DNA of 64,000 bases from Hydrogenophaga sp040372165 (GCF_040372165.1 NZ_BAABWG010000007.1:38277-102276); one strand, 5' to 3'; shown: positions 17,841 to 26,529, counted from the first letter of the stretch. The notes: generated by a model from the letters alone, not told the origin. A program made the numbers and translations.

Positions 17841-18311
17841 TCAGGCTGCTGCGTGGGCAGATTGCCATGCGGCGATCATGCCGTGGAGCGCCTCGGCTTC
17901 ACCCGCGCCCTTCATTTGCTCGCGCAACTGGCCGTCGCTGAGAAGCTCTGCAATCTCGGAGAGAATCTCCAGATGCTTCTGGGTCGCGGCTTCCGGCACC
18001 AGAAGAAAGATCATCAACTGCACTGGCTGCTCGTCCGGTGCATCGAACCCGATCGGATTGGCCAGTTGAAACACCGCGGCCAAAGGTTGTTTCAAGCCCT
18101 TGATACGGCCATGCGGGATCGCGACACCGTGACCAAGCCCTGTCGAGCCAAGTCTTTCTCTCGCAAACAGGCTATCGGTGATCAGCGCCCGATTGAGCCC
18201 ATGCAGGGATTCAAACAGCAGGCCTGCTTCTTCAAAAGCGCGCTTCTTGCTGGTGGCGTCAACGCTGACGAGCACCTGTGCAGAGGGCAATATGGCAGAT
18301 AGTCGGTTCAT
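17841..18311 (-). CDS. ptsN: PTS IIA-like nitrogen regulatory protein PtsN
   Basis: The 156-residue protein is an EIIA-Ntr domain. GHGVAIPHGRIKGL contains the phosphorylated His (residue 67), and ERLGSTGLG precedes it as in the family. Phosphorylated through PtsP (EI-Ntr) and NPr/HPr, it regulates K+ transport and nitrogen or carbon balance by protein binding. No N-terminal GAF domain is present. It lies between hpf and hprK, with a long hairpin in the hpf-ptsN spacer and a terminator behind it. Confidence 0.95.
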   Translation of the reverse strand: MNRLSAILPSAQVLVSVDATSKKRAFEEAGLLFESLHGLNRALITDSLFARERLGSTGLGHGVAIPHGRIKGLKQPLAAVFQLANPIGFDAPDEQPVQLMIFLLVPEAATQKHLEILSEIAELLSDGQLREQMKGAGEAEALHGMIAAWQSAHAAA

Positions 18312-18409
18312 GTGGGCCTCTTGGACCGCAAATTATGCCGCCTCAGTCACTTTTGGCTAGACGTTCGGCACAAAAAAGCTGCTTGACAATTGACGGGATT
18401 TGCTGCAAC

Positions 18410-18456
18410 GCAGCAGGGGTAAACCCTGAGAAAGTCACGGTTTGGGCCCCTGCTGC
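18410..18456 (-). promoter_or_regulatory. long hairpin in the hpf-ptsN spacer
   Basis: GCAGCAGGGG (18410-18419) and CCCCTGCTGC (18447-18456) are perfect 10-bp inverted arms. An inner pair AAACC/GGTTT extends the stem. On the minus strand a T6 run comes only about 35 nt after the stem, so it is not a standard terminator. It could be an attenuator, an RNA-processing site or an mRNA stabiliser separating hpf from ptsN. Confidence 0.6.
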
Positions 18457-18483
18457 CGAGCTGTGAGAAAGGTTGAAAACGGA

Positions 18484-18813
18484 TCACATCAGGCGCTTGG
18501 CCGACTCGTGGTGGTGATCCTGGGTTTTGTCCTTGTGCCGCAGGACTTGCCGATCCAGTTTGTCTGCCAGATCGTCTACTGCCGCATAAAGATCAGCGTG
18601 AGCGCTCTCAGCGAAAAGGTCCTTGCCTTTGACATGTATGCTGCATTCGGCCTTTTGGCGCATGTCCTTCTCTTTGGGGTTGTCCACAGAGAGCAGGACC
18701 TTGATATCCACCACCTGATCGAAGTGTCGCGAGATGCGCTCGAGCTTGGTTGTGACGTAGCCGCGAAGCGCCGGCGTGACCTCCAGATGATGTCCACTGA
18801 TCGTCAAGTTCAT
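18484..18813 (-). CDS. hpf: ribosome hibernation promoting factor (short HPF)
   Basis: The 109-residue protein has the S30AE/HPF fold: MNLTISGHHLEVTPALRGYV at the start, then strand- and helix-forming segments and a histidine-rich end (HKDKTQDHHHESAKRL). Its length is that of the short gammaproteobacterial-type HPF, lacking the C-terminal dimerisation domain of long HPF. It binds the ribosomal decoding region in stationary phase. AAGGAGA lies just before the ATG. hpf next to ptsN is a classic neighbourhood, but the usual rpoN is not immediately upstream here. Confidence 0.93.
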   Translation of the reverse strand: MNLTISGHHLEVTPALRGYVTTKLERISRHFDQVVDIKVLLSVDNPKEKDMRQKAECSIHVKGKDLFAESAHADLYAAVDDLADKLDRQVLRHKDKTQDHHHESAKRLM

Positions 18814-19103
18814 GCAAGAGTCTCCTTTTGCTTGGTTGAGGAAACTGCCGTGATCCCGGTCCCACTGTGTGGCGTTGAACCACGGCAGCCGAGGGGTGTT
18901 TTTGGGTCACTATGCTCCTGTTCTTCAAGCAAAGCAAGTGACCTGAATCAAGGTTCAAAAAAATTGCACCGGGCGTGCAAGATGGCACTCTTTTTCCTCA
19001 CAAGTCCGATAAGGAAGTAGGGTTAATAGCCCTGCTGCAGGCCCGAAAAGCCCCGTGATTTCGCCTGATGAACGGCGTCTCTACCGAATATCGGCAGACC
19101 CGC

Positions 19104-20348
19104 TCAGGGATTGACCCTTTGTGGCCCCGGCGGGGCGCCATGGAGCACCAGATGCCGGGCCACCCAGACCGACAAGAGCATCAGAACGCCACCGAGCAGA
19201 CCTGCCAGGGCGTAATTGAGGACCTGGCCGTTGGCGTCGCGCGCGATGATCTGCCCCCCGACAAAGGAAGCGAGGCCCATGGCGGCTGACTGGCAGGCGG
19301 AATTGAGTGCCATGAAGGTCCCTCGCATGGCTGGCGCCGCCGCCGATGTGACGATGGCCATGCCAGGGATCATTCGGCCACCCATGCCAACAAAGAACGC
19401 GGTGGTTACCACCACCACCACCCAGAATGGCGTCGGAGGCAGCACCGTCAGTCCGATCAGGGGAAGCGTGACCGCCAGGGCCACCCAGCCAAACATCCGG
19501 ACCTTGCCATGCCGGTCAGTCAGGCGGCCGACCCAGCGGGCGGTGACCAGCGTCGCAGCTCCCCCAAACAGGTACAGGTAGGGAATGTCTTCCGCGACCA
19601 CGCCCACATTGGTCTGAAGGTAGATGGTGATGAAGGGAATCACCGTGAATCCGGCTGACATCAGCAAACCGGAGAACAGGAAAGCACGACGATGGTTGGG
19701 CTCCGCCAGCACCTGCTGAATGCCGCTCAACACCGATCTGCGCTGGCCGGATCGATCCAGATGTTGCCCCATCGAAGGCAGCGAACAGAACGCGGCGACT
19801 GCGATCAGTCCGCTGACCAGGGCGATGCTGATGAAGGCTGCATGCCAGCCCAGGTGATTGGCCAGCCACAAGCCCAGCGGCACGCCCGCCACCGTGGCAG
19901 CAGAAAACGACGACATGACGATGCCCATGGCGCGCCCTCTTCGTTCAAAGGGGATGACGTCAGCGACGATGGTCTGGACCAGAGCGGACAGCACGCCTCC
20001 GAAGGTGCCGGCAGCAATGCGGGCCAGCAGCAGCATCACGTAATCCTCCGCCAGTCCGCACGCCAGCGTCGCCAGCGCAAAGAGGCCATACAAGGTCAGC
20101 AGCAGCTGCTTGCGGTCCACCCTGTCCACATAGGTTGCCGATGCCAGGCCCGAGACGCCGGCCGACAATGTGTAGGCGGAGACAAGCGTGCCAAATTGCG
20201 CGTCACTGATCTGAAACAACTGGGTGAACTGCGGCCCCAGCGGCATGATGATCATGAAGTCGACAATGTGGGTGAATTGCACGCCGGCCACCGTCAGCAG
20301 CAGCCAAAGTTCACGCCTTGGAGTGAGGGCAGAGTCAGTGTGTGTCAT
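19104..20348 (-). CDS. MFS transporter, AraJ-like efflux permease
   Basis: The 414-residue protein is an inner-membrane 12-TM permease. FTHIVDFMIIMPLGPQF is helix 1, the loop YVDRVDRKQLLLT is the A-motif region (canonical GxxxDRxGRR, here degenerate), and VGRLTDRHGKVRMFG is its repeat in the second half. Such DHA1-like proteins export sugars, amino acids or drugs; nothing here indicates the substrate. It is divergent from the patatin gene with a 107-bp spacer. Confidence 0.82.
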   Translation of the reverse strand: MTHTDSALTPRRELWLLLTVAGVQFTHIVDFMIIMPLGPQFTQLFQISDAQFGTLVSAYTLSAGVSGLASATYVDRVDRKQLLLTLYGLFALATLACGLAEDYVMLLLARIAAGTFGGVLSALVQTIVADVIPFERRGRAMGIVMSSFSAATVAGVPLGLWLANHLGWHAAFISIALVSGLIAVAAFCSLPSMGQHLDRSGQRRSVLSGIQQVLAEPNHRRAFLFSGLLMSAGFTVIPFITIYLQTNVGVVAEDIPYLYLFGGAATLVTARWVGRLTDRHGKVRMFGWVALAVTLPLIGLTVLPPTPFWVVVVVTTAFFVGMGGRMIPGMAIVTSAAAPAMRGTFMALNSACQSAAMGLASFVGGQIIARDANGQVLNYALAGLLGGVLMLLSVWVARHLVLHGAPPGPQRVNP

Positions 20349-20455
20349 GATTTTGTGTTAGCCCAGCACTTTACCGTGTTTGCGCCTCCGTCCTTTTCAC
20401 GCTTTGCCCGGCTCGCTTTTCCCTTTGCCATGTCTTGACCGTTGACACTCCACCC

Positions 20456-21709
20456 ATGTCACTCGACTCCCTCATCGCACGTTCTGAAGATCAGCCAGAC
20501 ACACCCAGGCAAGGCTGTGCGCTGGTGCTCATGGGCGGCGGCGCGCGTACCGCGTATCAGGTCGGGGTGCTGCGGGCTCTGGGCCGGATGCTGGCACCAC
20601 GAGGTTTGCCTGACAAGCCGGCTCATGCCGGGCAAAAAGCCGCCTTTCCGTTTCGCTGGATGTTTGGCACCTCGGCCGGTGCGCTCAATGCAGCCTATCT
20701 CGCCGGACGTGCGGGCGAGGGGCTGGCGGCCCTGGGACAACTCGCCGGCTTCTGGACCCATCTGCGGTCGGAACGGGTGTACGAACTGAGTGCACCCCGC
20801 TGGGTGCGTGCCAGCCGGCTGGCGGCAGGCTGGGTGTTGTCCAGACAAATCAAACAGCACCGCGCATTGCTCAACACCATGCCACTGGTGGATACCTTGC
20901 ACAGGGAAATCCGGCTGGACGGCCTGGAGGCGGCACTGGACAAGGGCTATCTGGATGCGTTTGGCGTGACAGCCTCGAGCTACTCCACCGGGGACCACTG
21001 GACGTTCTGCCAGACGGCGCCCCACGTCACTGCCAGGCCATGGCAACGGCCAGGGCGCCAGGCCGAATTCCAGCCCATCACCATTGAGCACCTCATGGCC
21101 TCCAGCGCCATTCCCTTCATGTTCCCGTCGGTGCCACTCTGGGTGAACGACCGCCGCGAGTATTTTGGCGACGGCTCGATGCGCCAGCTCTCTCCGCTGT
21201 CTCCAGCTCTGCACTTTGGCGCCAGCCGGATTCTGGTCATCGGGGTCGGCCAGCCACAGCGCTCCACCATGCTCGGCGCCACCGAAGGCGAACCCGACGC
21301 TGGCACCATTGCCGGCCACGCCATGGCCAGCGTATTCCATGACACGCTGCAGGCCGACGTGGAGCAGGCGCTGCGCGTCAGCGAAACGCTCAATGCACTG
21401 CCCGGCAGCGTGAGGGACGCGCTCCCTTATCACCCCGTGGAAGTCGTGGCTCTGCAACCCAGCCGATCGCTGGACGAGTTGGCCCAGGAATTCCTGGGTG
21501 AACTGCCCAGCGCCACCCGCAACACCCTCGTGGGCCTGGGCGTCATCGATCCGCGCAAAGGCGCAGCAGACAGTGCTGCCGCCATCGCCAGCTATCTGCT
21601 GTTCGAACCAGGCTTCGTTCATGCACTGGTCACGCTCGGAGAGAAAGACGCCTGGGCACGACACGACGAACTGATTGCGCTGTGGCGTCCGCAGCCGTCA
21701 TCACAATGA
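20456..21709 (+). CDS. patatin-like phospholipase family protein
   Basis: The 417-residue protein carries a patatin catalytic domain. The oxyanion-hole motif GGGAR is at residues 27-31, the nucleophile elbow GTSAG at 71-75 (Ser73), and the catalytic Asp of DGS at about 239, giving the Ser-Asp dyad. The domain would hydrolyse acyl esters of phospholipids. The C-terminal ~150 residues are a helical region of the kind seen in bacterial cytoplasmic patatin proteins. No signal peptide is present. A TTG at 20435 is an alternative start; the ATG at 20456 was preferred. Confidence 0.85.
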   Translation: MSLDSLIARSEDQPDTPRQGCALVLMGGGARTAYQVGVLRALGRMLAPRGLPDKPAHAGQKAAFPFRWMFGTSAGALNAAYLAGRAGEGLAALGQLAGFWTHLRSERVYELSAPRWVRASRLAAGWVLSRQIKQHRALLNTMPLVDTLHREIRLDGLEAALDKGYLDAFGVTASSYSTGDHWTFCQTAPHVTARPWQRPGRQAEFQPITIEHLMASSAIPFMFPSVPLWVNDRREYFGDGSMRQLSPLSPALHFGASRILVIGVGQPQRSTMLGATEGEPDAGTIAGHAMASVFHDTLQADVEQALRVSETLNALPGSVRDALPYHPVEVVALQPSRSLDELAQEFLGELPSATRNTLVGLGVIDPRKGAADSAAAIASYLLFEPGFVHALVTLGEKDAWARHDELIALWRPQPSSQ

Positions 21710-22019
21710 CCCGAAGCAGTGCCATAATCGGTATCTGACACATCAACAACCAGTACGACACTTGCACCATGGACAGCACGCCCCCGAGTTGCGTGCTTTC
21801 AGTTCAAGCGAGTCTGGCCATCTGAGCGATTCCTCCGACGAACGCGCCGCCTTCAGACTGCATGGTTCAAGGCAAGCGGGGTCAGCACGGCGGCACCAAC
21901 GGCATGGCGAGGCCTGGACTGAAAGCACAGCCAAACCACCTTCGCCCCCCGCCCACCCAATGCCGTGAGGCCCGCCTCGGCGCCAAACGACATTCAGCCC
22001 GCCCGCATCGGAGCGACAC
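21710..22019 (+). promoter_or_regulatory. corA promoter and ~285-nt leader
   Basis: This 310-bp spacer holds an extended -10 element TGcCATAAT at 21720-21728, putting a start site near 21735 and leaving a leader of about 285 nt before corA. The leader contains a small ORF at 21769-21825 and a short hairpin GCACG/CGTGC at its beginning. GGAG at about 22010 is the corA ribosome binding site. Nothing else was recognised. Confidence 0.4.
21769..21825 (+). CDS. possible leader peptide upstream of corA (18 aa)
   Basis: ATG at 21769 opens an 18-codon ORF ending TGA at 21823-21825; the peptide is MDSTPPSCVLSVQASLAI. It lies in the long corA leader and contains a Pro-Pro pair. Leader peptides in the mgtA and corA leaders of enterobacteria control transcription of Mg2+ transporters, which is the reason for listing it. 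There is no clear Shine-Dalgarno sequence, so it may be chance. Confidence 0.2.
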   Translation: MDSTPPSCVLSVQASLAI

Positions 22020-23006
22020 ATGCTCAACGTGTTCAGCCTGGCCAACGGCCGCCTCGTTCAGGAAGAGATCGCCTCTCTCGAAGACCTGACCCACTGCAAA
22101 CCCATCTGGGTGGACCTGGAGTCCCCCACCGTGGAGGAACGACGCTGGGTCAAGCAGCACTTCGGCCTGTCCATCCCGGAAGATGCGATGGACGACGACA
22201 TCGAAGAGTCCGCTCGCTTCTTTGAAGAGGACAACGGCGAACGCCATATCCGTAGCGATTTCTTCATCGACGACCCGGACCTCCCGCACGCCATCCGCGT
22301 GGCGTTCATCCTGAACGAACACAACGACTCGCTCAAAAGCAAAGGCGTTCTGTTCTCCATACACGACGAAGACGTGCCAGTGTTCCGCTTGCTGCGGATG
22401 CGGGCCCGTCGCATGCCGGGACTGATCGAAGACGCCAAAGACGTGCTGCTCATGCTCTTCGACTCGGACGCGGAATACTGCGCTGACACGCTCGAGGAGA
22501 TCTATGACGATCTCGACCGGGTCAGCCGCCAGGTTCTCTCGGGCGAAGTGACCGACGACACCGCCGGCCAGGTGCTCGCAGCCATTGCGCGCCACGAAGA
22601 CTTGTCCGGCCGGATCCGGCGCAACATGATGGATACCCGGCGCGCCGTGAGCTTCACCATGCGCTCGCGCATGCTCAGCGCAGAACAGTTCGAGGATGCG
22701 CGGCAGATTCTGCGAGACCTGGATTCGCTTGACAGCCACACCGCGTTTTTGTTCGACAAGATCAACTTCCTGATGGACGCGACGGTCGGTTTCATCAACA
22801 TCAACCAGAACAAGATCATCAAGATCTTCTCTGTGGCCAGCGTCGCCATGCTGCCACCAACGCTGATCGCCAGCCTGTACGGCATGAACTTCCAGTACAT
22901 GCCTGAGCTGAGCCAGAAATGGGGCTATCCGTTTGCGCTGGGGTTGATGGTGTTGTCGGCGGTGATTCCGATGTTGTATTTCCGGAAGCGGGGATGGCTG
23001 AGGTGA
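22020..23006 (+). CDS. corA: magnesium/cobalt transporter CorA
   Basis: CorA forms a pentameric Mg2+ channel in the inner membrane. The 328-residue protein has a large acidic cytoplasmic domain, and TM1 ends with the signature YGMNF at about residue 286. TM2 is ALGLMVLSAVIPMLYF, followed by a basic C-terminus RKRGWLR. The GMN-F tripeptide with MPE in the following loop (QYMPELS) matches the family selectivity filter. It has a Shine-Dalgarno GGAG at about 22010 and a long leader. Confidence 0.95.
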   Translation: MLNVFSLANGRLVQEEIASLEDLTHCKPIWVDLESPTVEERRWVKQHFGLSIPEDAMDDDIEESARFFEEDNGERHIRSDFFIDDPDLPHAIRVAFILNEHNDSLKSKGVLFSIHDEDVPVFRLLRMRARRMPGLIEDAKDVLLMLFDSDAEYCADTLEEIYDDLDRVSRQVLSGEVTDDTAGQVLAAIARHEDLSGRIRRNMMDTRRAVSFTMRSRMLSAEQFEDARQILRDLDSLDSHTAFLFDKINFLMDATVGFININQNKIIKIFSVASVAMLPPTLIASLYGMNFQYMPELSQKWGYPFALGLMVLSAVIPMLYFRKRGWLR

Positions 23007-23675
23007 GGGGTGGGTTGTAGCTTGCTGCTACGGACCAGCTGAACCCTGCTTTCAGGCGGTGAATGGATTTCTCCAGTAAAGCTGGGCTTCTTCTTTCATT
23101 CTTCTTTTTCTTCCCCCCCTATCCCCCCCGCCCCTTTCCACCCCCGCCGGGGCGGAAAGGGGAGCCTTTAAACATTCGGCTTTTGCTACTTGGACGGCTG
23201 GCTACTGGCGGGAGGTTGCCACTGCTTCTCGCTCCCCGCGGTTTCTCCACAGCTGTCGTAGGAACCTCGCCTGCACATGGTGCGCCCACGGCAGGCAACC
23301 GGCATTGCCGCTGCGCGGCTCGCCGGTTGACTGCAAGCGAGACTTTGCAGGTCAACGAGATTGGCAACGCGTGAAGCAAGCGCACATCCGACAAGCCGCG
23401 AAGCGGCAAAGTCAGATGGGCGCCGTGGGCGTTAAGACCAAAGCCGAGGCTCCTACGACAGCCTCAACGAAATGTATGTACCCCAAACCAAGGTGGCGAC
23501 GGTTCGAGCCGTAGAAGCTGGGTCGGAGACCAGAAGCCAAATGAGAGCTCCCCCTTTCCGCCCGGCGGGGTGGAAAGGGGGTTGGGGGGATAGGGGGGAA
23601 AGAGAAAAAGAACGAAAGAAAAAACTCGAGCTTCAAGAGCCAACAAGCGCCTGGCCGCAGGCAAAACCGAACAAC
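23007..23675. other. intergenic region between convergent corA and MTA/SAH nucleosidase genes
   Basis: No coding sequence was found in these 669 bp. The spacer is dominated by a large imperfect inverted repeat described separately. Its C/T- and G/A-rich arms give reading frames dominated by Pro, Phe, Arg and Gly, which are low-complexity artefacts. Confidence 0.7.
23093..23619. repeat. ~530-bp imperfect inverted repeat
   Basis: The outer arms are about 72 bp each: 23093-23165 (pyrimidine-rich, with runs of C and the core GCCGGGGCGGAAAGGGGAGC) and 23547-23619 (its near reverse complement, with small indels). Inner pairs continue the palindrome: CTGTCGTAGGAACCTCG at 23253-23269 with CGAGGCTCCTACGACAG at 23445-23461, and GCGCCCACGGC at 23282-23292 with GCCGTGGGCG at about 23422-23431. 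No transposase gene is inside. It may be a MITE-like or REP-like element, or a very large bidirectional terminator for corA and the nucleosidase gene. Confidence 0.8.
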
Positions 23676-24434
23676 TCAGTGCCAAGCCCGGAGCAACCGA
23701 TCCACCACCACCCCGCTGTACCGACTCGCCACTTCCCGCAGGAACTTCGGAAAGTCCACATGGGCCTCATCATCGGCCCGGTCGGAAATCGTCCTCACCA
23801 CGGCCAGCGGCACACCAAAGTCATGGCACACCTGCGCAAAGGCTGCGCCTTCCATCTCCACCGCCAGCGCCTCTGGCAACTCCGCGCACAGTTTTTGCGA
23901 CTCTGCATTGGTCGATACAAAGCGATCACCGCTTAACAGCAAGCCTTCATGCACTTGAGGAGCATGCAAACCATGCGCTTCGAGAACGTCGGGAGCGATG
24001 CCTTGCGGTACCCATGCCGCCGTCTCGTCGCAAGCCTGCTTGAGCCGGTCACTGCCATCGGCGTCGGCGTCAAATCGCTTGCGGCCATAGCCCGGTACCT
24101 CGTGGCGCTCAAATATGGGCGAGGCATCCATGTCGTGCTGCAAGAACTGCCGCGCCACCACCATGTCCCCCACTTTCACGCCATCGCCCAGGCCACCGGC
24201 CACGCCGGTGAAGATGATGCGGTCCACCTTGAAGCGGTCGATCAGCAATGCCGCGGTCGTGGCCGCCGCCACCTTGCCGATGCCCGAGAGCACCACCACC
24301 ACTTCGTGTCCGTGCAAATGCCCCAGCCAGAAGTCGCGCCCGGCCACTGTCTGCCGATGCTCGTCGGGCATCAGGTCGAGAACGCTGGAGAGTTCTTCGT
24401 GCAGGGCGGCAACAATCGCGGTAACGGCGGTCAT
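23676..24434 (-). CDS. mtnN: 5'-methylthioadenosine/S-adenosylhomocysteine nucleosidase
   Basis: The enzyme cleaves MTA and SAH to adenine and the thioribosyl sugar, salvaging by-products of polyamine synthesis and methylation. From MTAVTAIVAALHEEL the protein has 252 residues, a little over the usual 230. GVAGGLGDGVKVGDMVV, GDRFVSTN and AVEMEGAAFAQVCHDFGVP match the PNP/UDP phosphorylase fold; MEGA with the following DR of ISDRAD is the purine- and ribose-binding signature. The ATG at 24470 would add 12 residues and is less likely. Confidence 0.88.
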   Translation of the reverse strand: MTAVTAIVAALHEELSSVLDLMPDEHRQTVAGRDFWLGHLHGHEVVVVLSGIGKVAAATTAALLIDRFKVDRIIFTGVAGGLGDGVKVGDMVVARQFLQHDMDASPIFERHEVPGYGRKRFDADADGSDRLKQACDETAAWVPQGIAPDVLEAHGLHAPQVHEGLLLSGDRFVSTNAESQKLCAELPEALAVEMEGAAFAQVCHDFGVPLAVVRTISDRADDEAHVDFPKFLREVASRYSGVVVDRLLRAWH

Positions 24435-24474
24435 GAACACAACTCCCGTGAGGTACGTAGGCTGAGACAAACAA

Positions 24475-24500
24475 AGAAAAAAGGGCGACTTGCGTCACCC
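24475..24500 (-). terminator. intrinsic terminator after fadD
   Basis: On the minus strand, GGGTGAC and GTCGCCC (24494-24500 and 24483-24489) form a 7-bp stem with one G-T pair and a 4-base loop, followed by TTTTTT. It lies just after the fadD stop codon and before the nucleosidase gene. Confidence 0.85.
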
Positions 24501-24522
24501 TCTCATTGTCTCGCATACGCGC

Positions 24523-26211
24523 TCACTTCTTGTCGCGAAGCTCCCGCCGCAAAATCTTGCCCACTGGAGTCTTGGGCAGATCGGTACGAAACTCGACCAC
24601 TTTGGGTTGCTTGTAGCCAGTGAGATGCTCTTTGCAGAATTGCCGCACCTGCTGCTCAGTGAGCGACTCGTCCTTCTTGACGATCACCAGCTTGACAGCC
24701 TCACCAGACTTTTCATCAGGCACACCGACCACAGCGCATTCCATGACGCCCGGCATTTGCGCCACGACATCTTCCACTTCGTTCGGATAGACGTTGAAGC
24801 CGCTGACCAGGACCATGTCCTTCTTGCGATCGACGATCTTGAAGTAACCGTTCTCGTCCATGATGCCGATGTCACCGGTCTTGAAGTAGCCGTCGGCTGT
24901 CATGACTTTGGCCGTCTCTTCCGGACGCTGCCAGTAGCCGGCCATGACCTGAGGGCCTTTGATGGCAATCTCGCCAGGCTGACCTTGCGGGACCTCATTG
25001 CCTTCGTCGTCCAGGCATTTCATGTAGGTGTTGGGCATCGGCACACCGATGGTGCCGGTGAACTCTGTGTTGGTCACCGGGTTGCACGAAGCCGAAGGGC
25101 TGGTCTCTGAGAGGCCATAGCCTTCACAAATCGGGCAGCCGGTTTTCTCCAGCCACATCTTGGCCACGGCCCCTTGCACCGCCATGCCGCCACCGACCGA
25201 GACTTTCAGGTTGGACCAGTCCACCGTTTTGAAATCGGGATGATTGGCCAGACCATTGAACAGCGTGTTGACAGCGGGAAAACTGTGAATCGTGTGCTTG
25301 GACAATTCCTTGAGCACGGCCGGCAGGTCGCGCGGATTCGGAATGAGCACCATCTTGCCGCCGGTGCGCATGTTGAGCATCATGCCGACGGTGAAAGCAA
25401 AGATGTGATAGAGCGGCAGCGCACAAACGGCTGTCGGCTGTTGACCGGCCGGCACCTTCTTCATCACCGGCTCGTTCCAGGCCTCGGACTGCAATGCGTT
25501 GGCGATGACGTTTCGATGCAGCAGGACCGAACCTTTCGAGACACCCGTGGTGCCGCCGGTGTACTGCAGGACAGCCACATCATCGGGCGCAATCTCGGGG
25601 CGCTTGAGGCTGCCGCGCGAGCCGCGTGCAATCGCATCGTTGAAACGCACCGCATGCGGCAGGCTGTACTCGGGCACCATCTTCTTCACGTTGCGCACGA
25701 CGTAGTTGACGATTGCGCCCTTGATCAGGCCGAGCATGTCGCCCATGGCGGCCAGCACCACGTGCTTGACCTGAGTCTGGCCAATGCACTGCTCCAGCGT
25801 GTGTGCGAAGTTTTCGATGATGACGATGGCTTGCGCGCCCGAGTCCTTGAGCTGATGCTCCAGCTCGCGCGCGGTGTAGAGGGGGTTGACGTTGACGACG
25901 ACAAAGCCTGCCCGCAGGATGGCCGAGACCACGATGGGGTACTGCGGCACGTTGGGCATCATGATCGCAACACGGTCGCCTTTGACCAGGCCCAGCCCTT
26001 GCAAATAAGCGGCAAATGCCTGGGACAACGAGTCTGTCTTCCCGAAGCTGACCTCCTTGCCCATGAAGCTGTAGGCCGGCCGGTCGGCAAACTTGGTGAA
26101 GCTCTCCTCGATGAGGTGAACCAGCGAGGGATATTGCTCCACATTGATATCGGCGGGCACCCCTTCCGGATACGCGCTCAACCAGGGACGATCAGCAGTA
26201 GCTGCAGGCAT
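24523..26211 (-). CDS. fadD: long-chain fatty acid-CoA ligase
   Basis: The enzyme activates fatty acids to acyl-CoA through an acyl-AMP intermediate, at the inner membrane face. The protein has 562 residues. LQYTGGTTGVSKGSVLLHRN near residue 215 is the AMP-binding P-loop, EGYGLSETSPSASCNP is the A5 motif, and YFKTGDIGIMDENGYFKIVDRKKDM carries the conserved TGD and the RKKD hinge. The C-terminal PKTPVGKILRRELR holds the catalytic Lys. Its upstream region is 318 bp with no other gene. Confidence 0.92.
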   Translation of the reverse strand: MPAATADRPWLSAYPEGVPADINVEQYPSLVHLIEESFTKFADRPAYSFMGKEVSFGKTDSLSQAFAAYLQGLGLVKGDRVAIMMPNVPQYPIVVSAILRAGFVVVNVNPLYTARELEHQLKDSGAQAIVIIENFAHTLEQCIGQTQVKHVVLAAMGDMLGLIKGAIVNYVVRNVKKMVPEYSLPHAVRFNDAIARGSRGSLKRPEIAPDDVAVLQYTGGTTGVSKGSVLLHRNVIANALQSEAWNEPVMKKVPAGQQPTAVCALPLYHIFAFTVGMMLNMRTGGKMVLIPNPRDLPAVLKELSKHTIHSFPAVNTLFNGLANHPDFKTVDWSNLKVSVGGGMAVQGAVAKMWLEKTGCPICEGYGLSETSPSASCNPVTNTEFTGTIGVPMPNTYMKCLDDEGNEVPQGQPGEIAIKGPQVMAGYWQRPEETAKVMTADGYFKTGDIGIMDENGYFKIVDRKKDMVLVSGFNVYPNEVEDVVAQMPGVMECAVVGVPDEKSGEAVKLVIVKKDESLTEQQVRQFCKEHLTGYKQPKVVEFRTDLPKTPVGKILRRELRDKK

Positions 26212-26480
26212 TGAAGTCTCTCTCCACTTACTTATATTGCGAATACACGAAGAACCATCCGATTGTCCAAACTTGGCTCTTCGGCTCCGAGCGTGTTTTC
26301 CCTTACCTCATTCTGACAGAAGCCAGAGCAGCGCCGTGTCACACTGGTTCGCTTCTGCTCAGTCTTTCCCGGGCATGCGCCGCTGTCGCAACGCCACCCG
26401 GGCTATCGACATGGTGCCAGAAATGTCTCGATTCGATTCGTATCGCTCACCTAACGGAAGCAAAACTGCGCTGAAGGGCA
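26212..26480. other. fadD upstream region
   Basis: The spacer between fadD and pntB (26212-26529) holds no gene. The part nearest fadD is AT-richer than its surroundings; on the minus strand AATATAAG about 30 bp before the fadD start is a plausible -10 region. No FadR/PsrA-like palindrome could be identified with confidence. Confidence 0.35.
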
Positions 26481-26508
26481 GAAAAAAGCCGCCTTGAGGA
26501 GGCGGCTT
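26481..26508 (-). terminator. intrinsic terminator after pntB
   Basis: On the minus strand, AAGCCGCC and GGCGGCTT (26487-26494 and 26501-26508) form an 8-bp stem with a 6-base loop and a T-run. It lies about 20 bp after the pntB stop codon and ends the pntAB transcript. Confidence 0.92.
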
Positions 26509-26529
26509 TCTTTCGCGAAGGCCGCGACT

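Noticed and set aside
18964..18996. Possible sigma-54 promoter (TGGCAC followed by TTCC) and a TTGCAC/GTGCAA palindrome
   Set aside because: The -12 GC is missing and the element points away from hpf, with no gene downstream on that strand.
23500..23520. GGTTCGAGCC resembling a tRNA T-arm
   Set aside because: No acceptor, D- or anticodon stems could be formed around it; it is part of the inverted-repeat region.
23464..23636. Small proline/phenylalanine-rich open frames in the corA 3' spacer
   Set aside because: They arise from C- and T-runs of the inverted-repeat arms; no ribosome binding site and no conserved-looking sequence.
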